This document shows, in pieces, positions 23,020 through 35,808 of a DNA stretch of 64,000 nucleotides; within the stretch, counting starts at the first letter, position 1; every line of letters begins with the position of its first letter. The translations under genes were made by a program, and so were the position numbers. The stretch covers positions 2,212,355 to 2,276,354 of the forward strand of contig JAVSML010000027.1 of assembly GCA_038503035.1 (NCBI GenBank). Reading direction: 5' to 3'. Origin of the DNA: Crocodylus rhombifer (Eukaryota; Chordata; Crocodylia; Crocodylidae). The notes below the pieces were generated by a model. It worked only from the letters and a program-made list of their open reading frames with translations, was not told the DNA's origin and did not search any database.

Positions 23020-23027
23020 TTACCTGT
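23020..23027 (-). promoter_or_regulatory. Candidate splice donor in ERV leader
   Basis: On the minus strand AACAG|GTAATA lies between the primer-binding site and P1. It fits a 5' splice-site consensus and sits where a retroviral major donor is expected. No RNA evidence. Confidence 0.3.
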
Positions 23028-23391
23028 TTCTACCCTGTTATTGTGCCCGCTTTCTGTAAGGCTTTCTAGTCTTGCCTTTCTTCTGTAGGCTAATTAGCTA
23101 TCTAGGACCGCTATACTCCTTTGTCTGAGGGGTATAACTACTTTTACTCCCTTCCCTGAGGGGTATTATCTCAAACTCTTATTCCCCATAGTTACCCTAT
23201 TGTGTCCCCTACAATAGGTAACCCTACTCACACTCCCATGAATAAGCAAAGATTCTTACCCAGTTGAATCCGAGGGTCAAAAATCTGAAAATTCCTCATT
23301 GTCCTCTTGCAGGAATCGGGATGCTCCTTCTTTCTTCGCTTTGTGAAACAGATTCTTTGGATACCACTACAACCTCTTTGGGGTTAAGTGT

Positions 23392-23409
23392 ACCCTGCTC
23401 ACTGCGCCA
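23392..23409 (-). other. Primer-binding site, tRNA-Ser(UGA)-like
   Basis: Three bases inside the 5' LTR, the plus strand reads ACCCTGCTCACTGCGCCA. This equals the 3' end of vertebrate tRNA-Ser(UGA), as I recall it, at 17 of 18 positions and ends in CCA. It is the primer site for minus-strand DNA synthesis. Serine priming is the basis of the ERV-S name. Confidence 0.75.
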
Positions 23410-23412
23410 AAT

Positions 23413-24119
23413 TGTGTGAATTCGAGCCGAATTATGTAAGGACTGAATTAAGCACAGGCTCAGACTTGGATGTTCAATTTAAAACTTTTCTTGTTTCACA
23501 AAGTCATAAACTAAAGGGGATCTGTGGGTTCACGAGGTTCCCAAATTAAGCCCTTGCTTTCTAACCCGAAGGCTAGGTGCGGCTGCCTGATTCAGTAGTC
23601 TCAGAACTGGTCAACAGCTCATTTAAAAGGAGTCCTTTATCTTTTTCTAGACAAAAGATACAAAACTGTCCACACTCTGACAGTGAGGCATCTAACATAA
23701 CTTTACTATTACTTATATATGATAATACATATACATATGTATTTCTAATTTTTACTTCTATTGGTTACTTAGTTAACTTATCTATATTGTAATATCAGGT
23801 GATACGCTCTGTATTATAATTTTTATGCTTCTTATGCTAATTCTTAATGACCTTAAATATAACATTTTCCAGACTCTGCTTGCATAATATGCGGTTATCT
23901 TTCATCATTGCGGTTTAGCCATGTGGTTTCCTGTTTCCACGACAGAAGCTGCTAGCTGTTTGCTTGCAATTTTTATCATTGTCAGCATTTTCATCTAAAG
24001 GTCAGAAGGTGATCACCAGAATGTCAACCGCTGACTCCTCAACCTCCTTGAAGCATTCTGGGAGTTTTAGTGCATTGTTCTTAATGCTAGGCCTTGCTTA
24101 GCATAAGCAGTATCTCACA
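23413..24119 (-). repeat. ERV 5' LTR
   Basis: A 707-bp LTR, the partner of 15,364-16,070. On the minus strand a TATATAAG box (23,713-23,720) is present that is mutated in the other copy. It is followed by T/A-rich sequence and then the GC-richer end next to the primer-binding site. Confidence 0.92.
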
Positions 24120-24124
24120 ACCTC
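24120..24124. other. ERV target-site duplication (right)
   Basis: ACCTC, identical to 15,359-15,363. Confidence 0.85.
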
Positions 24125-27100
24125 TTCTTCAATCTTGGCTTTTCCCCCCCTGACAGCAAATTATTTCAGTTCTGTAGTGACTACACTCATGCACAAGAAA
24201 GAGTAGTTACATGTGCACAAAATAATTCTGTATAAAAACAATTTATAAATTTAATCAAAGTCTGAGCTGCTATTGAGGGGGAGAGTATAATGAATGCAAT
24301 TTTTTCTCCCTTGCAGTGAATGAAAGCTTTGCCTCTGATTTCAAGCAGGTCAGTTCTTTACCCTGTCTTTTTATAGATCTGTATAACCTGAATGTCAGTT
24401 GAAGGCTGCTTCTCAAGCAAAATACCCATTGAAGCAAACAGGAGCTTTGCCTACTTTGAGACCACAACATTAGACTCTCCAGACCCTTTCTTACCCACTG
24501 AGCACTTGTACTGAATATGAAGTTGCTTGCTTGTCTCACAGAATGGGTTTTCTTCATTGAGACTTGTAGATCAGTTCAGGGAAAGTAGTTGATGCCTAAG
24601 GGTAAGACAGTGGAGGAACATTTGTCAAGACTGACTTGCAGGCAAATGAGACTGGTGTCATTAGTTGAACAGAGGAAATAAGGAAAGAAGAATGCCATAG
24701 GAACACTTAATGTAATTCTCATACACTTTTCTGTGTCTGTTTTAGCTTTGTTCTCCTTTGTCTTCAGAGTACTGTTTTAAATTCCTCTGACCAAGCTATT
24801 ATACCTGGATGGCATTAGATAAGACTGATAATGAAATGGTCACTATGCACGCATCACTCAGTCACTGAATTACACTCATGAAAACCACTCACTCATGCAC
24901 TGACCAGGCTGTTCCTCTTGTCATGTCACATCCGCTCCCATCCTCTACCAGGATCACCTTAGTGGAGGAGCAGAGATTTACTCACAATTCTGAGCCTGGT
25001 GAACATTTATCTGCACAAAGGAGGAGCTTCTCTGTGCAGATGCTAAACAAATGCTGATACCAGATACTGAAAAAATTGCTGTTACCTTCATTTTTTGTAA
25101 CTCTTTCCAAAACACATAGGATTGATTCCTAAGTCCTTAGTAAGTCTGGTGATTAATATTCTTGAAACCTAAATTTGATTTTTAAAGTAATCTAAACTAT
25201 GATACTTACTTCAATGTGTAGAATAGTCCTGTATTGGGAACATATGCGCTAATATGTTTTGCTAGATGAGAAATACTTTCAAACACCACCTAACTAAAAT
25301 TGTTCATACAAATATATAGATCTATAGATGTATCTAGATATTTATCATTTTATATATATATAAAAATATATAAAAATTTGCTATTGTGAGCATCATTATG
25401 AAATGTCTAAAGATTAAATTTATTCCAATAATCATTACAATGATGAAAAAATTCCTTGCTTCAATAGTTGATTTATGCTTCATTTAAATGTACAGAGTAG
25501 TTCCAATATAATTTCTTATTAGCTCTAATGACAAATTTTAAAATAGCATGACTCTGAAATAAAGATGAAAATTTGCCATACAAGTTATTACATTTAAATG
25601 GATATCATATTTAATACTTAAAAAATCATTTGATGTAAATAGCCATCGTGAATCACTGCAAATATACTTAGATGTAATTATTTTTTTCTTTACTGTATGT
25701 AGTTGCTTCTTAACAATTTATTTTTCTTCTTTCATTGGGGTAAATTATATTCAGCATTTTAATTGTAGAATAAAATCCGTTTTCTTGTCAAATGCCTATA
25801 TTGCTTATTCAGTTCATTATGATGTTTGTCAGAAAATTCGGCACAGTGTCCAATTCAAATTTTGTCTTCCTGTTCTACTGTTTATGAAGCCACATAAACT
25901 ACAGATTCCAAAATGAAGGAAGACTGTGTATACAAAAACCCTGAATGACATAACTAGGGAGCCTTTAACATTTTAAATTACAAATTTTTGCTGTCAAGAG
26001 TTGCATGAAGTATTTCTTTTAAACTTGTCCCATATTGTTTATTTTTGTAGTATGAGATGTAAAGAATAACTTTATTTGACACAAGATCCTACAGGCATTG
26101 CCAAAAGGCAGCTAGCTCCCTGCAGCAGACCACAACAGCCCTGTTCATCTGAAGTTATATCTCAGGTAATGTGCAGTATGCATGTACACCAGATTCATCA
26201 ACTCCATTTGGCAAAGGGATTCTCGACTGATCTGAGGAAAGCCCTGATTCAGCAGGGTACTTCAGTACAGTAGTCCCATTGAATTAAATAGTATGGTTGG
26301 TATTAAGTACTCTTCTGAATCAGGATCTAAATTGGGATTAGTAAATATTTTTTCACAGGCAAAGTCTGAAAACAGGGTACCTAGTGCTGAAAAGTCAGAT
26401 GCACTATCCCATCAACAAAGACTGCACTCACAGTTAAGCTATTGTTGTAACTGCTTTAGAGACACTGTAGTCTATCCATCTTAGGTTTTGGTTTAAAAAA
26501 ACAAACATGTATTTGGTTCATTTTGATTCTACCGATAATATGACATTGTCAGAGCTTGTTTAACATTTTTTTCTTTACTGCTTACAAAAATCCTTTTTGA
26601 TATGAAGAGCCTGGAACTACAAGTTGGGAGTAATTCTGCTGACATCAGCAGACAAGACCCGAATCGGGTCCTGGATATTTTTAGCTTAGGGAATCATGGT
26701 GACCTTGGTAACTGAGTACACAGGATACTGAAAAGTTAGTTGTTTGGAGAAATGAAGTCAGTTTAACAGTAATATGACTACTTGCAATATGGCTTTTGCT
26801 TAGTTAACCCAATACATATTTGCAAACAGTGAAAGGAAATGTTTGCATTAAAATGAGACTTCTGACTTAGTCTCTAAAAAACCTTTGGGCCTGGGAACAG
26901 AATTTCATCTCAGTTATTGTAGGTGTTTACCTCTAGAGCAGTATTTTTCCTCTGTTTTTAAAGCAGCAGAAACAAATATGATTAGTTTTTGTTTACTTCT
27001 CAGTTCATGCACCACCTTTATCTTCAGTCATACTAGGAAGAATTTGCATTAGGTATAAAGTAGCATTCAAGCAACAAGATATTGTATCTTCCAGTAATAT

Positions 27101-27705
27101 GAAATGGCATTGATTAGTAGAGATGTAGACCAGCCACTTTCTAAAGTCTTGATTCAAAAAGTATATATGACCCATTCTAATAAATCACTTGCTGTCATGC
27201 TCACATTTTTTGCTATGACTTCCATTTGCTATAACAGAAGTTTAGCAAACAATATTTCTCTGCTACAGGCATGAACATGAACATAAACATAATAGACAAT
27301 TGCAGAATGTAGGTTGCCAATCACAGTATCCAGTTTTGCCTGAAGCTTTGAAATAGTTTTCCTTAGCTCAGTTTCCACCTTGTGCAGCTTTCAGGATTTG
27401 GGGGAACCCAGTTCTCCAACAAATAGAGGATGATCGTGGGCAAAACAAGCAAACAGAAAAGCAGCCTAAGATAAAATAATAGAAATTTATAAGTAAAATT
27501 AGAGAACTTGAGCAAGTTATATATTGGAACACAGGTGAAACTGGAAAAACTTGAAATGGTAACTGCAATGCAAAGGATTATTTTAAATAAGTAACCTAAA
27601 AATAATGGTCCAAATATCTGTCCTGTATAATTTCATGGATATATGTCAATAGAACTTCGATGATTGAGATAAACATTATATTTCAAGGTCTAAAATACAC
27701 AAGTA
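24125..27705. other. Anonymous AT-rich sequence
   Basis: No gene seen. 25,380-25,700 is very AT-rich with many TAAT/ATTA words. 26,235-26,335 is a weak imperfect palindrome (cctgattcag ... ctgaatcagg), probably an old miniature element. 25,310-25,380 is (TA)-rich simple sequence. Confidence 0.45.
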
Positions 27706-28370
27706 GATCACGTCCACACATGCAGGCACATGTGCTTGCAGCAGCTCAAATAGGAGCTGCACAAATTTGAGCTGGGGATTTTTGCCTCGGTACACATGCC
27801 GGGAAGTGCGCTTTGTCTGCCATGTGCTGATTCCACCACCAGGTCATAATCCAACTTGCAGCGGGAATATGGCCGATGGTGCCTTGTGATTCCTTTTCAG
27901 GGGGTCCTGGTGAGGGTGTTTTATACGTTGGGGGACCTGCAGTGTTTCTAGTGCCATGCCTCAGGGCACTTCCATCATGAAAGCCCCATGAGCCTGGTGA
28001 GAAGGGCATCACTGGCAAGAGGGGTGCCACTGGCGAGATGGGTGCCCCTGCCACTGGTGCCCATAGGCGACTGGTAGGAGGTGCATGGGGGGGCATGTGC
28101 CTCCCTGAAGGCCAACACTGATGCTGTCAGTAGGGCTGGTGCCCCCCTGATGGGGTCAGCAGTTTCTGCAGGTGCCCCCCCAGATTCAGGAGGCACCAGT
28201 CACCAGTTGGGGTGCCCCTCCCCCTCAGGCCCCCTTGGCACCCCAACAAGACCCAGCCCCCCATGCACACAGGGGACCCCGCCCCCTAACCAAGTTTGGC
28301 AGAGTCCCAGGCAGGGAGGCAACAGCTAAGGGGAGAGAGGGAGCAGCCCCTAGCCATCACCCCAGTGTAA

Positions 28371-29260
28371 GTGCCCCATGCTGCCAACCCTCCTAACAGA
28401 GTTTGTCCACCTGAGGACCACACTGTGGCTGAATGGGTGCAGGTCCCCTCCAGGCACAAAGCCAAGTGGAAGGCCCAGATGCAGCTGGAGCACTCTGAAG
28501 TAGAAGACCCCCCCATGCACTCAGACCACCATACGGGGGAGGGAACAGCTCACTTCCTGGGTGCTTGCTTTCCCAGCTGTGCTTGACGCCCCCCCCAGGA
28601 AAGATAAAATGGCTAATCCCGGTGGAGGAGGCTTCAGGGCTGCTGGACAGTCCCAAGCAGGAGCCCATGGAGGAGTCCCCTCATTCTGCTGTCCAGGTAC
28701 TACCTCCCAAGACCATGGGCACCAAGGCCTCAGCCAGCCCAACAGCAGGTCCAGCAGTGAAGCCCTCCCCCTCTGACAATCTGGGGGACACAGAGGCTCT
28801 GAGGCTCACCCTGGTGAGTCCTGAGAGGGGAAGTCCTCTTTCCCAGGACCCCGAGGCAGGCACCAATGCCACCCCAGTGCCTAACAGATCTCCTTCCCCC
28901 TCCCAGAAAAAAACCTTGCTGCCAGCCCACCCTATGGTCCCACAACAGAGGGGGTCAAAGTGAGGTCCCCTGACCAACAGGCTGATCTTGTTGGAGAACC
29001 TGCACAGAACCCTGGGGTTCCAGCTCTGCCCTGCCATCTTGTAAGGGAGTCCTACCCCCACCCTTATCCCCATCTCCATCCTAAGGGGCTGCAGAGCTCT
29101 CCCAATCTGGGGTTTTAGTGGACTGAAGGGTTCAGATGGTCCCGAAGGAGCTCGCTGAGTCCCAGGACCAGGAGAAGGATGCCCAAGAACTGGTGGAATC
29201 TATGGAGCCTATGGGCCTCTTGGTCCTGGCTGTCCCCAGGAGGAAGCTACTTGTGTTTCT
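28371..29260 (+). pseudogene. Tx1/L1-like LINE ORF1 region, degraded
   Basis: The longest clean piece (28,565-28,963, 132 codons) is Pro/Ser/Lys-rich and disordered-looking (KQEPMEES, later NRSPSPSQKK). Frames before and after it are short and shifted. Being directly upstream of the endonuclease on the same strand, it fits a LINE ORF1. No zinc knuckle or RNA-binding domain can be seen, so this rests on position. Confidence 0.35.
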
Positions 29261-29532
29261 TGACTGTGAGTACACCTAGCGGTTCATCAGCAAGGTGCAG
29301 CTTGCCTTGGACCACTAGAGAGATTTTGACAATGTCCTCAATACTGTGAGGGTGCTGGCAGGGAAAGGCAAAGGGGTTAAGTGCTGCAATGCCTGAATCT
29401 GTAGGCAGACCTGCAGTTTTATATATACCATCTATGCTTATTGGAGGGTGCTGAGCAAGCCAGTGACCCCCACACCAGACATTGAGGCATGCAAGGCCTT
29501 TGCTGAACCATCTACCCCACCTTTCCCCAGCC

Positions 29533-30250
29533 ATGAGGTCATTTAAAATCATGACCCTCAACATCCATGGCTTCAGGAAGGGTCTCTGGAGATGCTGGTT
29601 GCTCTCCTTCCTTCAGGAGTGGGGTACCCCATGGTATCCTTGTAGGAGACCCTGATGACCCTAGCCAATGAGCCTAACTGGAAGCTGGAGTGGGGAGGCA
29701 GAATTTACTTCTCAGCACCCTCTTGTGGGGTGGCCACCCTGTTCTCCCCAGGCCTGCAGCTGGAGGTTCTTCAAGATGTTGAGGTGGTGTTGGGCCACTT
29801 CCTGCACCTCCAGGTCCAAGTGCAGGGGCTGGTCCTGAACCTTCTGAATGTGTATCCCTCTGCAAAGGACCTGGAGTTCATGGATTTTTTCTACCAGGCA
29901 GCCACTTACATCAGCACCCTCAACCCTTGTGAGTGCCTCGTCCTTAGTGGGGACTTCAATGTCACCCTGGACACATGGGACCGGTCAGGCAGGGAGGCAT
30001 TTTTGGGGAGATCCTGACAGAATACTCCCTGGTGGACATCTGGCATACGTGTCACTTTACTTACCTCTGATGGAGCTGGGGTCCATGGAGTCTGCAAAGC
30101 TTCTGACTGCCCCACACATGGAGGCAGTGTCCTCCAGCACTGGGGCAAGGGCCAGCCATAGAAATGCTCTGGCTGGCTACCAGAGCATCTCTTCGGAGAA
30201 CCTGAGCCTCTGGTTGCCTCAGGACATGGTTTTGGATTATGCCCTGCCCT
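29533..30250 (+). pseudogene. Tx1/L1-like LINE endonuclease, truncated
   Basis: Begins with MTLNIHGFRKGL, the usual start of an apurinic-type endonuclease domain. A stop and frame change precede the longest clean piece, 29,655-30,017 (120 codons). That piece has VLNVYPSAKDLEFMDFFYQA and then LSGDFNVTLDTWDRSG, where GDFN supplies catalytic residues. After a frameshift near 30,010 a DIWHTCHFTYL segment follows, matching the later endonuclease motif around F-T-Y/W. The domain nicks target DNA for target-primed reverse transcription. D-T/D-R-S-G after GDFN favours the L1/Tx1 group over CR1. Reverse transcriptase is absent, so the copy is dead. Confidence 0.6.
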
Positions 30251-30426
30251 GCTTTTTTTCCTTGGTGTTTTTTTGTTTTTTTTTTTGATACCTGGATGTC
30301 CAGGTGTCAAATTCTGAGCCCATGATGCAAATATGCAGTGTGGGGAACCTTTTTCTTGTCCCAGTATGCCCCTTGCTGAGTCTCAGACTGCTTTGAGATG
30401 TGGCAAGATGCACATGTGGACTGATC

Positions 30427-32540
30427 TGGATGTGCCCGTAGTGTATATATATTATAAACAAATTTCAAATCCAATTTCAATATTAATTTGAACCTATCTT
30501 TGACTTATCATTTCCGAAAGCAAGCAAAATAAATCTACACCCTTGTTTTTTATCTGCCATTTTAAAAAATATGAATATTTTATTACATTGCAAAAAATTC
30601 AAGCCATGTATCTTTTTTAGTGTACAGGTTTAGTTAGAAACTTGAAACTTAAACTGCATTTATTGAAACATAGACTACATTTAGTGAAAGATCTGCCTAG
30701 ATTAACAAACCACTCTAGTGATAGACTGTAGGTCAGTGTGGCTTTATATAGAAGCCATGTGGAATTCATGATTGCATGCAGTTGTAATACAAAATCAAGT
30801 GAAACTCATTGATTTTGACTGGGTTTCAATTTAAGAAACTTCAAGTGAGAGCCCACATAGAATGATTCTGAATAGAATGATTGCAGTGAACTCATGTATT
30901 GATGTAATTTTTAGGGAACTTTTTAATATATGTTTAAACTTTTAGCTGTATGAGCTTTCACATCAAACATATAAATAACAGAACCCAAAGTAAGGGCTAA
31001 AAAATATACTAGCATATAAATTAAGTCGCTGCATTCTACCTTTGCTATATTTGAACATAAAAATGTTTAGCAGCATATTATAAAGCAATCATTTCATGCC
31101 ATATATTTTATTAAAATGACACAACAGTTAAAACATATTTCAACTGCAGAATATATTTTGGCTTGATAAAATAATTTGAAAGATGTCAACTTGAATCACA
31201 CAACAGTGATTATTTACTAAAATAAGATAGAGACACTTTGATTCTAATAAGAAAATGCCTGGCCTGAAGTCGCACCTTTGTATGCATCTAACAGTACTCT
31301 CATTTTATCATATTTTTAAAATCCACACCTCATATTTTCTGTTTCCTTATATGGATGGTGCTAATGACACACATAGTAAACCTTCTATTAGCTTTGTACT
31401 TCAATAGGATTTGTTTAATTTCAGCTGTCAAACAGTATGGTGAAAAAAAGCACTTTCTTGATAACCCCAGGATTTAAAATACATTATTAGTATGATGGCA
31501 ATAAATGTTTTCCAAACAATAGTATTTATTGACCATGCTCTCTCCTGGCTGTATCCCAATCTGAGTAGCATGTGAAATCCCTCATTTTCGTCTACCATAA
31601 ATTGTATTTGTTAACAGTATAAGATTTATTTTGTAAAAATGTATCTGGTACTTGACTAACCCAAGGACTGGTATATGATATGCAACATTTACCTTCAGCT
31701 GACTTATTCAAATCTGACTTGAGTCTTTACTATCTGAAAGTCATTACTATCTTGAAAGTCTTTTCAGTAATCAATCTGTAAGAAATGTGCTGGCATGCTA
31801 GTTCAGTACCTAGTGCAGACATACCAACATCTTAAAAGAAACCACACTCAAGAGTCCTAGATGCGATCCCTCTTGAACAGTGATGAGATACATTGGTGGG
31901 AAATATGGAAAAACACTTTTATTGTGTTTTTTTTAACACTTAACCCTGAAAATGGGGGGACTTCAATTTCAACAGACACTTCACTAATGCCACCAAACTG
32001 ATTTTCTATGATTTGAGGTAGACTTAACCCTGGAGATAAGATGGCCAAATTTCTGTGAAAACTAGCCACTAGTATTGTCCTTCTCAATGCTTTCTCATTC
32101 TCTCGTGCTCTCATGCTCTCTTGTTTTAAATGTTACATGTTTCATCTACTTGTCCTATTCAATTACATGAACCCAATACATTTATGCTGTTTCCAGTTGC
32201 AATATGAAATCTGACAAAATATTCAGTATCATAAGCATAACATACAAAATTAATATTTTAATTCTGATTTTTTTCCTTTTACATTACTTCTAGTACTTCT
32301 GATATTATTTATAAAACCTCATCACTGTGGTGTCTGAGCACCTAGTTTCACTAATATCACATAATAACTGTAATTATAATATATTTTAAAATTGAAATAA
32401 TTATCTTGCATTAAAATATTACCAAAATCAGGGTCTTTGACATCCAGACTCCTTATGATTTTACCAGATTAGACTCATCTGTTGTTCTTAGAGGATTAAG
32501 GGTTTTTAAGTCTGTTTTACCTTATGTAAACATTTTGGCT
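30427..32540. other. Anonymous AT-rich sequence
   Basis: About 2.1 kb with no supported gene or named repeat. Confidence 0.5.
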
Positions 32541-33419
32541 AGGGACAGACATTACACATAGACTGGTTTAAGTGATCAGAAACTGATTTAAATCCATAAC
32601 AGAACACATGTTCAGTGCACATAATCCGGTTTGATAATGGCTGAAACCGATTTGAGGTAAACCTAGTTGAATGTAGTATGAGACTTAACTGATTTGAGTC
32701 AAACTGGTTTATGCAATGTCTGCCCCAGACCCGTTACTGGTTTAAGATAAACCAGACTCCCCCAGCATCCCAGCATGCTCTCGGGGCTGGGCGAGGCTCT
32801 CTGCTCCACAGCAGGGCTGGCTCCTACCCTCTGCTTCCTGGCTGCAGCTCTGGTAGAGACTTGCAGGCACAGAGTGTCAGCCTGGATTCTTCTTGCTGAG
32901 CAGGGATTATTCCCCCTACCCCTCTGCTTTATATAGACACCTCAGCATTAGGTAGCAGATCACATGCTGGCTACAGTCTGTGCTGTGGGAGACAACAGCA
33001 GACAGGCTTTTTGGAGCTAATCAACAGGTAGCTTAATGTCCTGCTTTAGAAGAGCTGTTTAAGAAGACCTCTATTAGCTAATGGAGAGAGGCTTTGTTTT
33101 CTTAATGGGTTGATAACCATTGAGTTAAGGATGATAAACATTCCCTGCTAGACAGCTCAGGAGGGCGGGGGTGGAATAATAAGAGTGTCCTGCTGGGACC
33201 TGGCCATGCCCTTCGTCAGCTCAGCTCTGTGGAAGTGAAGGGAGGGCTTCTCTAGTGCCCCCTGGCTTTTACCCTGAGCCACTGCAGGCATATGCCTGCA
33301 TTTTCTCAGTCCAGAGGACATGTCTGTGTGGTTACAAAGTGGTTCAGCCAAACCAGGTTAGACTAACCTGCAAAGACTAAATCAATTCAGGCTCAGGCTT
33401 TTTTAATGTCTGCCCCTTG
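32541..33419. mobile_element. Non-autonomous DNA transposon (hAT-like)
   Basis: The left end agggacagacatta and the right end taatgtctgcccctt are near reverse complements. An internal copy of the right-type end (gcaatgtctgcccc, 32,713-32,726) suggests that a 186-bp miniature element forms the left part, or that two copies are nested. The core is GC-richer than its flanks and codes for nothing. A target duplication is not clear. Confidence 0.5.
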
Positions 33420-35620
33420 CCTAGTAATGAAAGAAACATGACTTTTCCATTGAATACTACTGAAACAGAAGTGTTAGTACAACAATTTAGAAATTCATCA
33501 GCTGTCCTCAGGAAGAATACTCATGAATGCTTGCTGGTAAAAATATTCTTTTAACTTTACTGTTGTAAATGTGGAAGAAAATATCAGCTAAATTCCTTTG
33601 TGTTAAAAGGATTCAGCTAGGGTTAGATTTAAGTTCTGATGGAGGACGTCCACAAAGGTAGCCTGTAAGTATAGATCTTAAATTTCTGGCATGGGAATGA
33701 CTATGCAAATAACATAGTTATATTGTGCTGATCAGAGTTACAGAACTAATATAAATATATATTTAAAAATTTTTTGGCATGCCCAGTATAAGCTAGGGTC
33801 CTATATTCAGTAAACCATCCCTACTTTACAAAACATGTAAGTATATATTTTTTAATTTTTGGCCTTGTCTCAACTACAAAGCCTCAGCCACTAACTGAGC
33901 GCCCATATGCCAATAGAGGTTTGCTAATACTTTTCTGAATAACAGAAGTAAGCTATTTGTAAATTATGTTGGCACACCTACTTCTACTCCAGGGGATATG
34001 TCAGCATACTTAGATATGTCAGCTGAGGGGTGTGATCTTTTCACATCTCTAGCCCAACATAGAACATTATTATGGAGACTAAGCCTAGATATATGTGTAA
34101 GTCCTATTTGCTTAAATCCTTGCTGAATAAGTCTTTCCCCAAGAGAAATTGCATTTTCTACCTGGGAATGGGAGTGGCTAGTACAGTTTGTGAATTGGAC
34201 TTGCCAAAGTTCTGCTCTGACAATCACAGTATTTGTGCTACAATGCCTGCTCAGCTGTACTGAGAAATCAAACCTATCAACCCAAACCCCTTGAGTTTTA
34301 CTTCTAAAAATAATACAAGTGAAGCAAGTGGCTATTTGTAGTATAAGAGAAATCTGATTGGCTGAAACTGACATGGACCCATATGTAAAATGGGACAGTT
34401 CTTACTGCCAGCTAATAAATGTGTACCGTACTGAGCATTTAGATACTTGGGGGAGACATGTCCTATGTTGCCCATGTCTAATTTTCATCTACATCCCCTT
34501 TTCAGCTATGGAATAAACTTGTATGCTCTTGCTTCCTATAAAAAATGGTGAAATTGCATAAATATATTGTTCCTGGCACTTTCAGAAACATGTTCTGAAG
34601 GCTGATTTTTCCATGTTGTTTTAATGACTCTGGATAGAGCAGTATTTTGAGACAGCTTTGCACCTGATTCTAAGTGCAACTTTCAGCTTTTTAACATAGA
34701 ATTTTAAAGGTTGTGTGCATTTGTTTTTCATTATGTTCAACATAGAGCATCCATATGTTGCTTCCCGTTGGAACATCAAAGAAAACATAGATGCTGAAAT
34801 CTGGACTGTTTTATCTTTGCAATTGTAAAATTCCTGCAGCAGGGGACTCCAGCTATACAGGATATATTTTCCCTCTTTTGGTTCCAAATATTTGTATTAA
34901 TCCACATTCTACATTACATTTAATGAATCACTATTGCCCCAGTTAGAGAAACATGCATAGTACAGTCAACATCTAACAACTTTTCAGCTCCTAAGTTCCA
35001 GTTGTAGACCATGAAACCCCGATGACCAAAATGTTCAAGTCATGTCTCTGGTTCGTGACCTTCAGGTTGCTAGAGCACAATATGAAGTATAACAGCTGGC
35101 TTCCATGGTGTAATCTTTATTGTAAGAATAATACATGAGATCTTACATACTTCTATCAGTTGCAAATGTTCTTGTAGCTCATTGTACAATATGTCAGATG
35201 AAATGGATTTCATGATCTTTTGTATAATGCATATGTTCCAACAGTCATTTCAAATCTAATTTATTTCTGTAGAAATTCATTAATCTTTTGGGTACCATTG
35301 TTAACCATTTTGATTTTATATTATTCAAGCATGGGGCTAAATTCTGTGCTCAGATACACGTTCCCAGTTCCCATTTATTTCAGTGGTGGTGGGGAGTTGC
35401 ATAGGGAGAGTAAGTACCTAAGGGCAGAATTTACCTTATAGACATTTGTATTTTTCTCAGTGCAATGTTGCACCACAAAGCAAAGGTCTTTGAAAACCAT
35501 AGTACAGTTGATAGCAAATGATCTTTCTAATGTAACTAAAAAGGCTTGTTTACATTACATTCTTTCCAGTTAATTTGCCCATTTAAAACCTAGTTGATTT
35601 CTGTGCTATTTCAGAGTGAA
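33420..35620. other. Anonymous AT-rich sequence
   Basis: No gene is supported. A minus-strand frame of 136 codons at 33,964-34,374 lacks any recognisable motif. The phrase ggccttgtctcaactacaaa near 33,862 resembles the ends of sauropsid miniature DNA transposons, but I found no partner end. Confidence 0.4.
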
Positions 35621-35808
35621 GTGCAACCTCATTATTACAAACCCTGTTTATAACAAACCCCTGCTTTTTAACAGCCCCAACAGCAGGAACCAATATTTTT
35701 TCATTACTATGATGCAGTGAATTGACTGATTCTATTATAGAGACCACCCTCTTTTAATGAACTTTTCTCCTGGTCCCATGGGGGTTTGTTATAATGAGGT
35801 TGTACTGT
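35621..35808. mobile_element. Pogo/Tigger-type miniature element
   Basis: The left end gtgcaacctcattattacaa and the right end ttataatgaggttgtactg are imperfect reverse complements and match the pogo-family end style (acaacctcnntataacnaaccc). The element is 188 bp with no coding capacity. Confidence 0.6.

Larger units (their letters stand above)
15364..24119 (-). mobile_element. Endogenous retrovirus, class III/spuma-like, with pre-gag ORFs
   Basis: A single proviral insertion on the minus strand. In transcription order it has: 5' LTR (23,413-24,119), tRNA-Ser primer-binding site, about 3 kb of small sense frames, a truncated gag, integrase, env, polypurine tract and 3' LTR (15,364-16,070). 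Both LTRs are 707 bp, start/end TGTG...CACA, and are flanked by ACCTC. By hand count they differ at about 32 sites (4.5 percent) with no indels. Protease, reverse transcriptase and RNase H are absent. Integrase style, tRNA-Ser priming, 5-bp duplication and a long Env TM region point to the class III (ERV-L/ERV-S/spuma) side rather than gamma- or betaretroviruses. Multiple nonsense codons make it defective. Confidence 0.9.
27706..30426 (+). mobile_element. GC-rich composite: Tx1/L1-like LINE 5' part inside weak inverted ends
   Basis: A GC-rich 2.7-kb block in AT-rich flanks. It contains an ORF1-like stretch and the start of an ORF2 endonuclease, both on the plus strand, and stops near a T-rich run at 30,250-30,285 before any reverse transcriptase. 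The outer ends show gatcacgtccacacatgc (27,706-27,723) and gcacatgtggactgatc (30,410-30,426), which are near reverse complements. This suggests that a DNA-transposon-like element encloses or borders the LINE piece. Confidence 0.5.

Noticed and set aside
33964..34374. 136-codon minus frame as a gene
   Set aside because: No motif was recognised; the interval may be an old miniature transposon.
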